DNA from: Albugo candida
Taxonomy: Eukaryota; Oomycota; Peronosporomycetes; Albuginales
Reading direction: 5' to 3'
DNA length: 64,000 nt
Assembly (NCBI GenBank): GCA_040437565.1
Contig: JBDOQK010000068.1
Location: 97,654 to 161,653, forward strand
The position numbers and the translations under genes are program-made. Shown here in pieces: positions 22,801 through 33,410 of the stretch; position 1 is the first letter of the stretch, and each line of letters opens with the position of its first letter. Below the pieces are notes generated by a model. The model saw only the letters and a program-made list of their open reading frames with translations, made no database searches and was not told the origin of the DNA.

Positions 22801-24034
22801 ATGACCTAAAATTCCAATTGCTTGTGCGATGAATTCTTGCAGCGTTTTCTCTCCATGAAATATGTTCTCCTCCAACTGAGTCGTTTTGGTCGCCACAAGT
22901 GCTCGTAATGTCGTCCACTCGATATACAGAGCCGGTCGCACACGTGTCACCCAGCAGTCCACAACACTCGAATCCAACCAGCTCGATAGCAGTAAATCTC
23001 GATATTCATTTCCGTATCTCAATTGCGTGCTCAGCAATGCGACGAGATCTGCATTTGTGGTACAAATCAATTTCAATTTGGAATAGAGATTTCGACCTTT
23101 ACGGCTCAATTGCTCGGCATCTTCCCAAAGTAGCCGACCTTCAAAAGCCTCAAATACTTGCATAGAAGTCGGGATGGATGGCACTTTGGAGACCCATTTT
23201 CGATCCAACGGAATCACCGCAGTCGACTGAGTGCAGCAAACCGTAAAATTTCAGCATTCTTCTATCTCAAAGTGATACGTACTGGAATGAAACCTCTCAC
23301 GCCACCAAGGAAGAGAACTTCGTAAATATCGGTCAAAGCGCTACACAGCCGGAACGAGTCGAATATCGGCCGGAAATGAAGTACGAGAATCCTTACTGGA
23401 ATTGACTGATGACTCCTTGCCCGATAGGATGAACGTAGACCAGATTATCTCTACTCAGCCGAAGTGATGATCCCTAGCAGCTTCCAGTCAGTCCAGTAAT
23501 CAAGTCATCAAAAGTATGCAGAGTAATGTACTGGGACATTCAATGGCGATGTATATGAGCCTTTTTCTAGCTGAATAGTATACGTCTGACTGTGAAAACT
23601 GCAGAGGCGTGGTGAGACTTCATACCGCTTACAATATGAGTTTTTGTTACTTGTAAGATCGTATCTCAGCGGGTAAGAGCGATGAAGAAAGTACAAAGTA
23701 GACTTTGGAGCCTTTTGGGAGATTCGGGCAAGGTAGCAGACGACAGCGGGGTATTATATTCTCACGCTGTAGAGAGATAAGAAACGCATGTGCAATCTTT
23801 ACATACAGGAGACGTACCCACGTATGCAGAATGGCGCCGAATGGAAGCTTCACAGCCAATGGTTGCGGTGGCCGGCTAGACCGATGTTTACTTAGCACGC
23901 TACCGATACTAGCAAACTACTTACGTATAGTAATGTATTACCCCGCATCCAAAACATGTCTCAACGCAGTCACCGGGAGAATAGCGCAAGAGATGAGATA
24001 TTACAGTCGGAATTGGTTTCCAGTCGGTCGGCAT
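19820..24034 (-). CDS. Multi-exon PDZ-domain protein with lipid-transfer-like region, about 1,219 aa
   Basis: I reconstruct eight exons: 23925-24034 (ATG 24034), 23818-23875, 23651-23766, 23532-23598, 23397-23473, 23283-23340, then 19820-23226 interrupted by gap 22372-22471. Introns of 49-58 nt all keep frame, and the collapsed total is divisible by three. The N-terminus has Cys pairs (DCVETCFGCG). The middle (about residues 560-760) resembles a BPI/SMP-like beta-helical lipid-binding fold, a tentative call. Then come a PDZ-like SRLIAINGLSC segment, a clearer PDZ domain (FGILLRERP..IKPGMILIKVNEID), an Asp/Glu-rich linker and a C-terminal PDZ (LGILFGNL..VLRVGNAILQICGE). A membrane-contact or scaffold role is plausible. 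No catalytic motif is seen. Confidence 0.75.
22239..22604. repeat. Direct repeat (133 bp) flanking assembly gap 22372-22471
   Basis: 22239-22371 equals 22472-22604 (offset 233). Collapsing it restores the PDZ gene frame exactly. Confidence 0.9.
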
Positions 24035-24365
24035 CTTCTATAGCATTCTCTAAGTACCGCAAGTTTCGAATTAGACGAACGTCACGAAACACGTTAGTCT
24101 CGTGCGTGCTCTTCCAACGAAAACGTAGTGTTCAGTATTTTACATCAGTATTCATCCCAGATCGCTATTATGCATAATGCAATTGCATGTTGTCTAATTA
24201 CTGCAGGCGGAAGATGTTCTCACATTTTTTAATTCAGGGTGAAGAGTGACGTAAGCAGTAAAACGGGTAGCTATTCTTTCTGCCAATTGACTAAACATCG
24301 CAAGCATACTGGAGACGAAAGGAACGAATAACATTACAGATGAAATCCAATACGAGCGAGAATGT
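24035..24365. other. Divergent promoter region (PDZ gene / glucanase)
   Basis: 331 bp between the ATG of the PDZ gene (-) and the glucanase ORF (+). I see no gene in it. Confidence 0.5.
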
Positions 24366-25799
24366 ATGGTAGAAAGTTCACTGAATGGTAAAAAGCATCA
24401 AAGAAGTGATTTACTCTCATTTCTCGATTGGAGTGCATCTACAACAATAATGAAGCTGTCCTATTGGAATTTGGCCCTTCTCGCTTCGCTTGCTGCGCAA
24501 CAAACTTTCATCTCGGCTCAATCACCAATGGATAACACGCATCGTGACGCTGGAAGTAGCACGAATTTGAAGCAAGGAGGTGATCTTGGTACCGTTGACT
24601 CCACAACATATGGGTCCCTACAATCAACCATTCAGTATACCCCTCGTCATCACAGTCGATATAATTCTGATCGTGGTCTTTCCACCCAGCAGCCTGAATC
24701 TCGAGAGCTCCTCCAAAGTGGCCCAGAATCTCATCCAAACTCTGTGCATGGGGCCTCACGTCAGAGACGAGTGCTTCTCCAGGGCTCTATACATGGTCCT
24801 CCACATCACAAAAGCCATTTTACCAAAAGCAATTCACCTCCCCAACCATATCGATCCTTATCAGCTGACGAACCACAAGATGATTCACAATCCAGAATGT
24901 CAGAGTTAATTCGTCCTTTTCTTTTTGGCACATGCTATGATCCCTCCCATGCTCTGAATTACCCCCTTCGTAACAGTGACGCTAGTCACGTGGCCGAAAT
25001 TCTCGATAAAGACTTTGCTCAGTTGCGTACTCGATTTTCGATTGTGCGGACATATAGTGCCCAATACTATGGTAATGATGTCACCAGCGTAGCCAGCAAG
25101 TACAAGATCAAGCTCTACCTCGGTCTACACGATTACGAAGACGAAAAAATGAATGATTTGGAGCTCAAAACAGCGGTGACTGCTGCTGCGGCGAATCCAG
25201 ACACCGTCAAAGCAATTTTTGTTGGAAATGAGGATCTCATCACAACTGGTGGAAAGAAAAGTGTGGAAGCCATTATTTCTCTGGTCGAACGCGTCAAACA
25301 ACATTTGTCTGAAGCTGGGGCTTCGCATGTACAGGTAGGAACCGCACAACAAGCGGGTGCTTTTCTCAACAAATATTCCACGGAAGAGATGGCAAGACTG
25401 GTTGAAAGTTGCGACATAATTGGTCTCAATATTTATCCTTTCTTTTCGGAAGGATACGATAAAACAAAACCAATTGACATACTCGACAAGCAATGGAATC
25501 AAGTTTTGAGTCGCTTCCCGTCATCAGACAGCAAATTTGTTATCACCGAAACTGGATTTCCTTCTTCGGGAAAGGCACCTGACGGTCTTCCCGAAAATAT
25601 TCCAAGCCCTGAGCAACAGAAAAACTACTTTCAGGCAGTGCAAACGTGGTGGTTCGAAAGCGCAAATACGGCTCCAGTCTTTTGGTTTATGGCATACGAC
25701 CGTCAACCACATGATCCGCTTGTTACAGAGCACGGGCACGATTATGAGCAATACTTTGGAGTGTTTACAGCCGAAAATGAAGAAAAAGGAGTTTTTTGA
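24366..25799 (+). CDS. Secreted glycoside hydrolase family 17 (beta-1,3-glucanase-like)
   Basis: GH17 enzymes hydrolyse or transglycosylate beta-1,3-glucan, the main oomycete wall polymer and also plant callose. The ORF opens at 24366, but the likely start is ATG 24450, which gives a clean signal peptide (MKLSYWNLALLASLAAQQTF, cleavage near FISAQ). A Ser/His/Gln-rich linker of about 120 residues follows, then the TIM-barrel domain. The acid/base Glu sits in AIFVGNEDL and the nucleophile Glu in FVITETGFPSSG. Both are present, as are the family's YPFF and aromatic C-terminal motifs. There is no GPI or membrane anchor. It could act on the organism's own wall or at the host interface; the sequence does not decide. 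Confidence 0.88.
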   Translation: MVESSLNGKKHQRSDLLSFLDWSASTTIMKLSYWNLALLASLAAQQTFISAQSPMDNTHRDAGSSTNLKQGGDLGTVDSTTYGSLQSTIQYTPRHHSRYNSDRGLSTQQPESRELLQSGPESHPNSVHGASRQRRVLLQGSIHGPPHHKSHFTKSNSPPQPYRSLSADEPQDDSQSRMSELIRPFLFGTCYDPSHALNYPLRNSDASHVAEILDKDFAQLRTRFSIVRTYSAQYYGNDVTSVASKYKIKLYLGLHDYEDEKMNDLELKTAVTAAAANPDTVKAIFVGNEDLITTGGKKSVEAIISLVERVKQHLSEAGASHVQVGTAQQAGAFLNKYSTEEMARLVESCDIIGLNIYPFFSEGYDKTKPIDILDKQWNQVLSRFPSSDSKFVITETGFPSSGKAPDGLPENIPSPEQQKNYFQAVQTWWFESANTAPVFWFMAYDRQPHDPLVTEHGHDYEQYFGVFTAENEEKGVF

Positions 25800-26174
25800 T
25801 TGAGCTTTAGCTGTGCTTTTTCTTGAATTGTCGATGTTTACGGGTGTAACAATGCATAATTCTTCCTTCAATCTGTGATTTCACTGTCTAGTGTGCTTGC
25901 TGCTTTCTTTGAGATTTGATACTCGAGCTTATTGTATCGTGCAACGGTCTCGCTGATCCACAGCCTGAAGAAGTGTTACTATCAAGCAAATCGCTATATT
26001 GCGGATCAGAGATGTCTGTAAGCTAGAACGCATCAAAAAGACGGGATGTCTGGGATACAGAAGAGTGAAGACAGCGTTCGAAACATCAATTTCTATGCAT
26101 TTTTTCCGCGAAGAGGAAACATGTGACCCGTAAACGTAAACATACAACTATACATTGAATTATAGTAGCGGGGA
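25800..26174. other. Intergenic between convergent genes
   Basis: 375 bp between the glucanase stop and the stop of the Cys-rich membrane protein. I see nothing else in it. Confidence 0.5.
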
Positions 26175-27326
26175 TCACAGCGTGTATTCTTGCTTGGACG
26201 CCTTTGGCAGACTGATACGCTCTTTTCTGGAATCGAATGAAGATGTCGCGGGAGAGAATACCGTATCATCATCATCAAATTTTGCGGCAGCTTGTTTCTT
26301 ATTTTTCCGATTGGTAAGAAAGACTTTGACAGATGCAGCAATGGAAAACTACGAGGATGTCAACAATGTCAGCAAGACCTCNNNNNNNNNNNNNNNNNNN
26401 NNNNNNNNNNNNNNNNNNNNNNNNNNNNNNNNNNNNNNNNNNNNNNNNNNNNNNNNNNNNNNNNNNNNNNNNNNNNNNNNNAAGAAAGACTTTGACAGAT
26501 GCAGCAATGGAAAACTACGAGGATGTCAACAATGTCAGCAAGACCTCCAATAAAAGTGTGAGACACTCACCAGAGCAGCCAAAGCACCACCAACCGTTGC
26601 AGCTGTCTTCCACCAGGGAAACCCTGAGCATGACGGAGGTCCGCTCCAATCGCTTGTACATACGCACTCCTTGGAACCATCCTTTCCAACTTTCCATGAT
26701 GCTCGTTGTAAATTGCAAGTCTGACTACCTTTCTGGGACTCTGTATTCAGTAAATCTGAAAGAGCACCATCTGAATTTTCCGAACACTTTGCCGCTCCTC
26801 CGTTTGCACCTGCGCTTGTGATCTCAATTGTAAACTCTGGAGTTGTCAGGAGACAAGCATCGGGTCCCCACCCACGAAGGACAAATTTACCGGCACCCCG
26901 GGAAGCACATATAAAAAAATAGCTTGCTTTTTTTGTTGCTTCAGAGCTTGAATTGCGAACTGTGGTCACCTTTTTGTGTCCTTTGGTATAGTACTCATAC
27001 GTGACTCGATCTATCCCCGACCATTTTAATTGAATCCAGTTCCCATCGACAATTTGCGGTGTAGTTCCCCCGTTACCGAATTTCGCGTTAAGTACATCAG
27101 GCTCCGAGTCACCTTCTTTAGCGCAATTATAACAGCAAACACCTTTTGCAGCAGAACATTCTTTATGTATAACCGGGTCGTACGTGTACGGCACATTCGA
27201 AGTCTTGCCGATGCAAGTAGCACAGCAGCCGTCCGTCGGCGCGGTCTTCGCGGTACTATCCCCACTTCTGACCCCAATCATGCCAAAACACGATACATAC
27301 CATACAATCACGTCAACGAACCTCAT
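26175..27326 (-). CDS. Secreted Cys-rich single-pass membrane protein, 309 aa
   Basis: Unknown family. The ATG at 27326 opens a signal peptide (MRFVDVIVWYVSCFGMIGV). The ectodomain of about 225 residues contains two N-terminal Cys clusters (CCATC and CCYNC), a central beta-rich part (WIQLKWSGIDRVTYEYY) and a C-terminal EGF-like CVCTSDWSGPPSC. Exon 1 is 26571-27326. The intron at 26515-26570 (56 nt) joins exon 2, which completes a membrane helix (WWKTAATVGGALAALFSIAA) and adds a basic and then acidic cytosolic tail (KNKKQAAAKFDDDD) ending at 26175. Exon 2 is split by gap 26382-26481; read it from 26348 down in the left contig. It is a possible adhesion or surface receptor protein. Confidence 0.72.
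26316..26547. repeat. Direct repeat (66 bp) flanking assembly gap 26382-26481
   Basis: 26316-26381 equals 26482-26547 (offset 166). It covers the intron acceptor and the start of exon 2 of the Cys-rich membrane protein. Confidence 0.88.
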
Positions 27327-27784
27327 GCTGCAGAATCAGTAGAATCTGTTTTGCGTGAATAAAGATAGGAAGCTGTACTTTCAGTCCATACCGCATTCCG
27401 TGCTCATAAGCATAAGTTACAAGTGATAATCCTTCCAGCTTATTCTCTCAGTATCAACGCGCGGACCTGATGTTTTGTATTACAAATACTCAGAAACGTC
27501 TAAAACTTTCTGATCTCAGAACTAAAATAAATCGTCATGAATCGGATGTTATCTTCACTTTAGTATGTGGAAAAGCTCGGGTGAGATTTTCATGGGCAAG
27601 ACAGCATTTCGAGCCTAATAAACTCTCAACTACGTCCAGTGCATGGATACAAATGACACTACCTCTTCCTCGAAGGATAAATCGTAAATGATCTTCAGGT
27701 ATCGGGTACCTCCAATGCGCTGGCGACATACTCAATCGAAGAATAATAACATAACAGAATTGAAAAACATTCATTCGATATAAA
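27327..27784. other. Divergent promoter region
   Basis: 458 bp between the Cys-rich membrane protein (-) and BIO3-BIO1 (+). A CATTCATTCG stretch just before the BIO3-BIO1 ATG resembles an oomycete initiator. No gene is seen. Confidence 0.4.
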
Positions 27785-30148
27785 ATGCTGGCCGCATATT
27801 ATCGCGTGGCCAAGCGCTCGAACAGATGGCGTAATTATCACCGTGGAATCGTTCCCGTTCCTGACCGCGTACAGCAACAGAGGGAGCAGTTGCACGCTCA
27901 CAAATACGCATCATCGATCAATATCGATGCTCCGGTATTCCAAGTTTTCGGTAGCAACACCGATGTCGGGAAAACAGTGCTAACAGCGGGTATCTGCCGC
28001 TCGGCGATAGAAAATCACAAATATAAAATCACTTATATTAAGCCTATACAGACAGGCACTGATGCCCCAAATAGCGACGCCGCTTTTGTAAAGCGTCACG
28101 TCAATCGATCAGAATATTTGCAGTGTGAGACTTTATTCTCATGGAAGGCGCCAGTGTCACCTCACTTGGCTGCAAAAATCGAGAGTAAACCTCTGTCTGA
28201 TGAGATTTTGATTCATACGCTCGAAAAACGACTGCAAGCGGTAGATCTCACCGGCCCGCGTACGAATCACTTGAGACTTGTCGAGACGGCGGGAGGAGTT
28301 TGCAGTCCAACTGCGTCATCATCCTGTCAAGCTGATGTGTACAGAGCTTTGAGACTTCCTGTGATTTTGATCGGCGATGGAAAGTTGGGTGGAATTTCAG
28401 CAACAGTCTCTGCAATGGAAAGTCTCTTGATTCGAGGCTACGATCTTGCTGCATTGTGTTTGCTGGAACAAGAGGACTTGGATAATACCTCTGCTATCGA
28501 GTTACGAGTGTCTGAACTTTCGATCCCTCTGTACACATTTCCCAAGCTCCCACCTGCTTCTGAACCGTTAACGGAATGGTACGCATTACAGTCAAATCTG
28601 TTCGATGAGGTCGTCTCAACTCTTAACGAGTTTCATTCCAAGCGACTCAAGCGGCTTTTTGAATTGGAAGACAAGGGTAGTAGCATCTTTTGGTGGCCAT
28701 TTACTCAACATAAGCAAATCTCTAACAAAAGGCCCACCGTCATTGATTCCGCGTACGGTGATACTTTTCAAGTCTGGAACAAGGAGCATAAGTCTATAGA
28801 CTCGATGTTTGACTCATGTGCGAGCTGGTGGACGCAAGGCATTGGTCATGGGAACGCAAAGATGGCGACTTCGCTCGCATACGCTGCAGGGCGATTTGGC
28901 CATGTCATGTTCCCCGAAAACGTTCATGAACCTGCTTTTCGACTAAGTCAACGACTACTAAAGAGCTTTGGAAATGGATGGGCTTCACGTGTTTTTTTTT
29001 CCGACAATGGCTCCACAGCTGTTGAAGTCGCTTTGAAAATGGCATTTCGAAAGTACATTACGGATCAGAACGGAGAATATGAGGACGCGAGTAATCTGTG
29101 TGTGTTGGCACAAGCCAATTGTTATCATGGTGATACCTTGGGCGTGATGAATATCGTGGAAAACGGAGATTTCAACAACAAACAGCATCCTTGGTATCGC
29201 CCCAAAGCAGTACTTCTTCAAGTTCCCTCCGTGGCATTCAGGAGCGGCAAATTGACCATTTCACTTCCGTCCGACATCTGCATTAATGAAGTACCGAATA
29301 TGAAGGAGTTCAGCACGTTTGAAGACGTTTTCGATCAGAAAAGATGTCAATTCGACTCACTCTATGGCACATATAGAGATTATGTTCGTAAGATCCTGGA
29401 CGATATCGATAGGTGGTGTATCGGTGCTGCCGTATTAGAACCTATACTGCTAGGATCTGGTGGTATGATCCTGGTCGATCCTCTTTTCCAACGTGTCATC
29501 GTCGAGGTATGTCGAGAGTACCGGATCCCCGTGATATACGATGAAGTATTTTCAGGATGCTGGCGTTTGGGCGTCGAATCTGGTCGTGATTTGATCGGCA
29601 TGGACCCAGACATTTCCTGTTTTGCAAAGCTGTTGACGGGTGGTGTCGTACCACTCGCTGTGACGCTCACTAGTGAAGAGATCTTCACTAGCTTTTACAC
29701 AGATTCCAAGTCAGAAGCGTTATTGCATGGTCACTCATTCACAGCTAATCCTGTGGGTTGCGCCGCTGCAAATACAGCACTAGACATGTACGAAATCGGA
29801 GAGCAATTCCAGAAGACAAACGAATTGACTTGTAAAAACCCAGTCAAGCTCGCCACTTTATCGCAAAGTATGTTGTGGGAGCAGAACTCTATTTTGGAAA
29901 TTTCTATTCTCACCAGCGTGGAGCGTGTTTTCGCAATTGGTACAGTGTGTGTTGTGGAACTAAAGTCTGACTGTGCCGGATATACTTGTCAGGACGCAGC
30001 AAAAGTGATCACCAGATTGCGAGAAGAGGGAGTTTATGCACGTGCATTAGGGAATGTTGTGTATATGATGGCGTCGCCAGTTTCAAGTCAAAAGAACTGT
30101 AAGCAATGGCTCGGCAAATTGATAAAATGTTTACGAGTAGAGTATTGA
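27785..30148 (+). CDS. BIO3-BIO1: Bifunctional dethiobiotin synthetase / DAPA aminotransferase, 787 aa
   Basis: This fused enzyme catalyses two consecutive steps of biotin synthesis in mitochondria: KAPA to DAPA, and DAPA to dethiobiotin. The ATG at 27785 gives a basic presequence (RVAKRSNRWRNYHR). The BioD half has the P-loop GSNTDVGKTVLTAG (about residues 55-68), an IKPIQTG motif and an ETAGGVCSP motif. The BioA half starts at FWWPFTQHKQI and has the CASWWTQGIGHGN pocket, the FFSDNGSTAVEVALK motif, DEVFSG with the PLP-contacting Asp, and the Schiff-base Lys in CFAKLLTGGVVPLAV (about residue 615). Domain order is as in plant and oomycete fusions. Bases 30062-30148 recur after the following gap. 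Its product is needed by pyruvate carboxylase elsewhere in this window. Confidence 0.94.
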   Translation: MLAAYYRVAKRSNRWRNYHRGIVPVPDRVQQQREQLHAHKYASSINIDAPVFQVFGSNTDVGKTVLTAGICRSAIENHKYKITYIKPIQTGTDAPNSDAAFVKRHVNRSEYLQCETLFSWKAPVSPHLAAKIESKPLSDEILIHTLEKRLQAVDLTGPRTNHLRLVETAGGVCSPTASSSCQADVYRALRLPVILIGDGKLGGISATVSAMESLLIRGYDLAALCLLEQEDLDNTSAIELRVSELSIPLYTFPKLPPASEPLTEWYALQSNLFDEVVSTLNEFHSKRLKRLFELEDKGSSIFWWPFTQHKQISNKRPTVIDSAYGDTFQVWNKEHKSIDSMFDSCASWWTQGIGHGNAKMATSLAYAAGRFGHVMFPENVHEPAFRLSQRLLKSFGNGWASRVFFSDNGSTAVEVALKMAFRKYITDQNGEYEDASNLCVLAQANCYHGDTLGVMNIVENGDFNNKQHPWYRPKAVLLQVPSVAFRSGKLTISLPSDICINEVPNMKEFSTFEDVFDQKRCQFDSLYGTYRDYVRKILDDIDRWCIGAAVLEPILLGSGGMILVDPLFQRVIVEVCREYRIPVIYDEVFSGCWRLGVESGRDLIGMDPDISCFAKLLTGGVVPLAVTLTSEEIFTSFYTDSKSEALLHGHSFTANPVGCAAANTALDMYEIGEQFQKTNELTCKNPVKLATLSQSMLWEQNSILEISILTSVERVFAIGTVCVVELKSDCAGYTCQDAAKVITRLREEGVYARALGNVVYMMASPVSSQKNCKQWLGKLIKCLRVEY

Positions 30149-30713
30149 ATCGGTTGGCTATAATATTGCTCTTATATTTTGTATGCATTCTGTCTTCGAT
30201 ATTCTATTTTGGAGCAACATTCGGTTGCGGCTCAAAGCGATTGATATCGCGATATCGATCCATCAGGTAGCTAATGAAGAGGCTGTGTACCATATTGATA
30301 CAACATAATACAATCGCATCATTACTGCTCCTTGAAANNNNNNNNNNNNNNNNNNNNNNNNNNNNNNNNNNNNNNNNNNNNNNNNNNNNNNNNNNNNNNN
30401 NNNNNNNNNNNNNNNNNNNNNNNNNNNNNNNNNNNNNTATATGATGGCGTCGCCAGTTTCAAGTCAAAAGAACTGTAAGCAATGGCTCGGCAAATTGATA
30501 AAATGTTTACGAGTAGAGTATTGAATCGGTTGGCTATAATATTGCTCTTATATTTTGTATGCATTCTGTCTTCGATATTCTATTTTGGAGCAACATTCGG
30601 TTGCGGCTCAAAGCGATTGATATCGCGATATCGATCCATCAGGTAGCTAATGAAGAGGCTGTGTACCATATTGATACAACATAATACAATCGCATCATTA
30701 CTGCTCCTTGAAA
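30062..30713. repeat. Direct repeat (276 bp) flanking assembly gap 30338-30437
   Basis: 30062-30337 equals 30438-30713 (offset 376). The second copy carries only the last codons of BIO3-BIO1 and is not a gene fragment in its own right. Confidence 0.9.
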
Positions 30714-30913
30714 TCAAAATTTCCAACATTTATCGCGGTATAAAACAAGGATCATTCGGCAGGTCGATGTCGAACTGTCATTCTCCAACATTGCACGACG
30801 AGCAGCACCATTCTTTTATATGTCCATGTGGCCGCTATCCATGATCGATCATCACCAACTTGCATTTATGTGGCGACATGTTAGAGTGAATGCTTTCCAC
30901 CGATCGATATCGG
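30149..30913. other. Intergenic region between BIO3-BIO1 and calmodulin 1
   Basis: It contains gap 30338-30437 with its overlap. Beyond the repeated sequence I see only short AT-rich readings and no supportable gene. Confidence 0.5.
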
Positions 30914-30966
30914 CTACTTATGTGATAAAGTGAAGGAGTTTTGGTTTTAGGTTTATCGAGGGACGC
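30914..30966 (+). promoter_or_regulatory. Calmodulin promoter module, copy 1
   Basis: Starts CTACTTATGTGATAA, then the core GTTTTGGTTTTA, then TATCGAGGGACGC after a short insertion. It shares order and spacing with the modules before the other four calmodulin genes and sits about 120 bp before the ATG. Confidence 0.65.
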
Positions 30967-31048
30967 AGCAGGACTAGACGTTTGCACAGTTTGGATCCAA
31001 ATAGCTTTTACACCCGCAGACGGTCACTTCTAAATTTGCATCGAGTAA

Positions 31049-31516
<468 letters not shown>

Positions 31517-32499
31517 GCTATAGGTTAAGTATAAAGACCGCGTGAATACAGCGATGAGTTTCATGTCTGATCTTTGTGCATCGCTGGGTCCCTTTGGAGC
31601 TAAACGTTCTCTCCCAGCAGTCGCCGACATTTGCATCCTGTCGCCTGACTTTGACTGAATATAGGAAAATCGTAGCCTCGAGAAGACGACCCTCACTATC
31701 GTGAAGCTGTCACGTTGGCGTGGCTGGTCTGCTCGCGGCTTTTGTAAAATTCATTAGTGCGACGACGCAAACAGATAGGCTACGAGGGCCAAGCCACTGT
31801 GTATGTGATCCAAATTATGTCTCCAGAGTTGCGAGTCCAAATTTGCAGCAAAGTCCATATGCACGTCCTACTTACAATTGCGGCATTTGGGCTTCAAGCT
31901 TGTCAAGATGCTGCAGTAAAGAGATTACACTCGTAGCATTCCGAGCATCACCATTAGAAATATCGTCTCAAATGGTGGTACAAAAGGAAACAATTTGGCA
32001 TGCTAAATTAAAGGTGGGCCTATTTGAAGTGAATCAGTTTGATAATGAGCCAGTTGTCCACTTTACTCTGCCCGAGTACGAGTTAAAGGCTATCTAAAGC
32101 AAGCGATAAAACGCATTGATTATCCCGCCCGATGAATGACTCAGAGCATTCTTCTTGAGAAAGAGCGCAGGTTGCATTATTGCAGCGAGCTACATTGAGT
32201 ATTTGTCTGCTTACAAAACTGCCATGCACTACATGAAGGAATCCCACCTTACACACACTACACGGTGTCCTAGTAGCCGCGTTAGCTTCGCTCCATCAGT
32301 CGAATATGATGTGGCAATTGCATGCACCACATTTGAATGCTGATATAAGCGAGGGACCGGTCGACTATACGACTAGTGCGTTCAGGCGTACAAACAAAAT
32401 CCTAAGAATGCTGAGAAAGGTGCTCTAGAGTGTCTGCAAGACTTATAACCGGGCTAATCATCAGGCGCAACTCCGAACGTGGTAATCTTTCCTTACATC
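31517..32499. other. Non-coding or decayed region after calmodulin 1
   Basis: The calmodulin 3'UTR motif is at 31545-31552. An open frame at 31720-32097 (+) lacks an ATG. Its last ~55 codons (from VAFRASP to PEYELKAI) look protein-like, so it may be a decayed exon. No intact gene can be supported. Confidence 0.4.
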
Positions 32500-33250
32500 A
32501 TAAGTGTAAGATTCTTCCCTATTTCCAACGCTGCGTTACTTCACGATGACCTTGCGCGTTGAGCTATATATGTAGCGAGCTAGATTTTCGCGAGAATTGT
32601 CATGCATCACGTCCTTTCCAAAATCGATCTTGGCCTTTTCTCTTCTTTCTTGTATTCAAAATCATCAAACTCTTGAGGGCTTCGAAGACAGCTCAAAGAC
32701 ATCTTTCTCTGAACGCTTCTCGATTAATAGATTCCAGCGCTACCGAATCAATCCAGGATGATGCGGTGAAGCCAGTGCAGGTAGCTCCGTTCCCGCTCTT
32801 CGATTCCACTTGCAATTTCGTCATGCTATCCCTAACGTTTTTTATCGCGTTCAGCTAATTGAGTGTCACTGATAATTTTTCCTTGCTATCATGAATTTGC
32901 TGCATTATCTGTATAGAGATTCTCATATCTTGAAGCTTTTCAACTTCCATTCTAACACCTCAGCCTTGAGCTCCCTGTGTCTATTCATACGATTTTCCAC
33001 AGATCTGCGCATCTTCATCGTAAATATTGGAAGCATCGTCCAGCTTCTTTCAATATTTCGTATTCCGTGTGTGACGAGGATTTAACCGCTTTTGAATCTT
33101 CCACGTTCAGTTAAAAGTCGACTTATATTCTTGACGACACCTTGATGCTATGTTCTTTAAGCTTGACTATCTGTCGCGTTTGCTTATCGCAGCTCAGATT
33201 GTTGAAGAAGGTTACGGTTGTGACGTGCGTATGATTTGACAATAGCATTT
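32500..33250 (-). pseudogene. Decayed coiled-coil gene remnant
   Basis: On the minus strand, protein-like segments alternate among the three frames and are broken by many stops and frameshifts: for example EVEKLQDMRISIQIMQQIHD, LAERDKK, DEIASGIEERERSYLHW, ESINREAFRERC and EFDDFEYKKEEKRPRSILER. The pieces keep order and are Glu/Lys/Gln-rich like a long coiled coil. No splicing scheme with normal introns would join them. The family is not identified; it reads like a dead duplicate of a cytoskeletal or centrosomal coiled-coil protein. Confidence 0.5.
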
Positions 33251-33410
33251 GTAATGCTATACGTATTCCTTTCATTGATAGTTAAAATCACAATAGCATT
33301 CTAAGCATCGGCTTGATCACTCGCCAAGAGCAGAAATGACTCTACTGCCACAACTCCATTTTCGTGAAACCTCCATGTGAAGGGCCGCAACTCATTCAAG
33401 AATTTGCACG

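Noticed and set aside
33240-33300. Inverted repeat ATAGCATT/AATGCTAT as a possible mobile-element end
   Set aside because: Only 8 bp with a 3-nt loop in AT-rich sequence and no transposase nearby.
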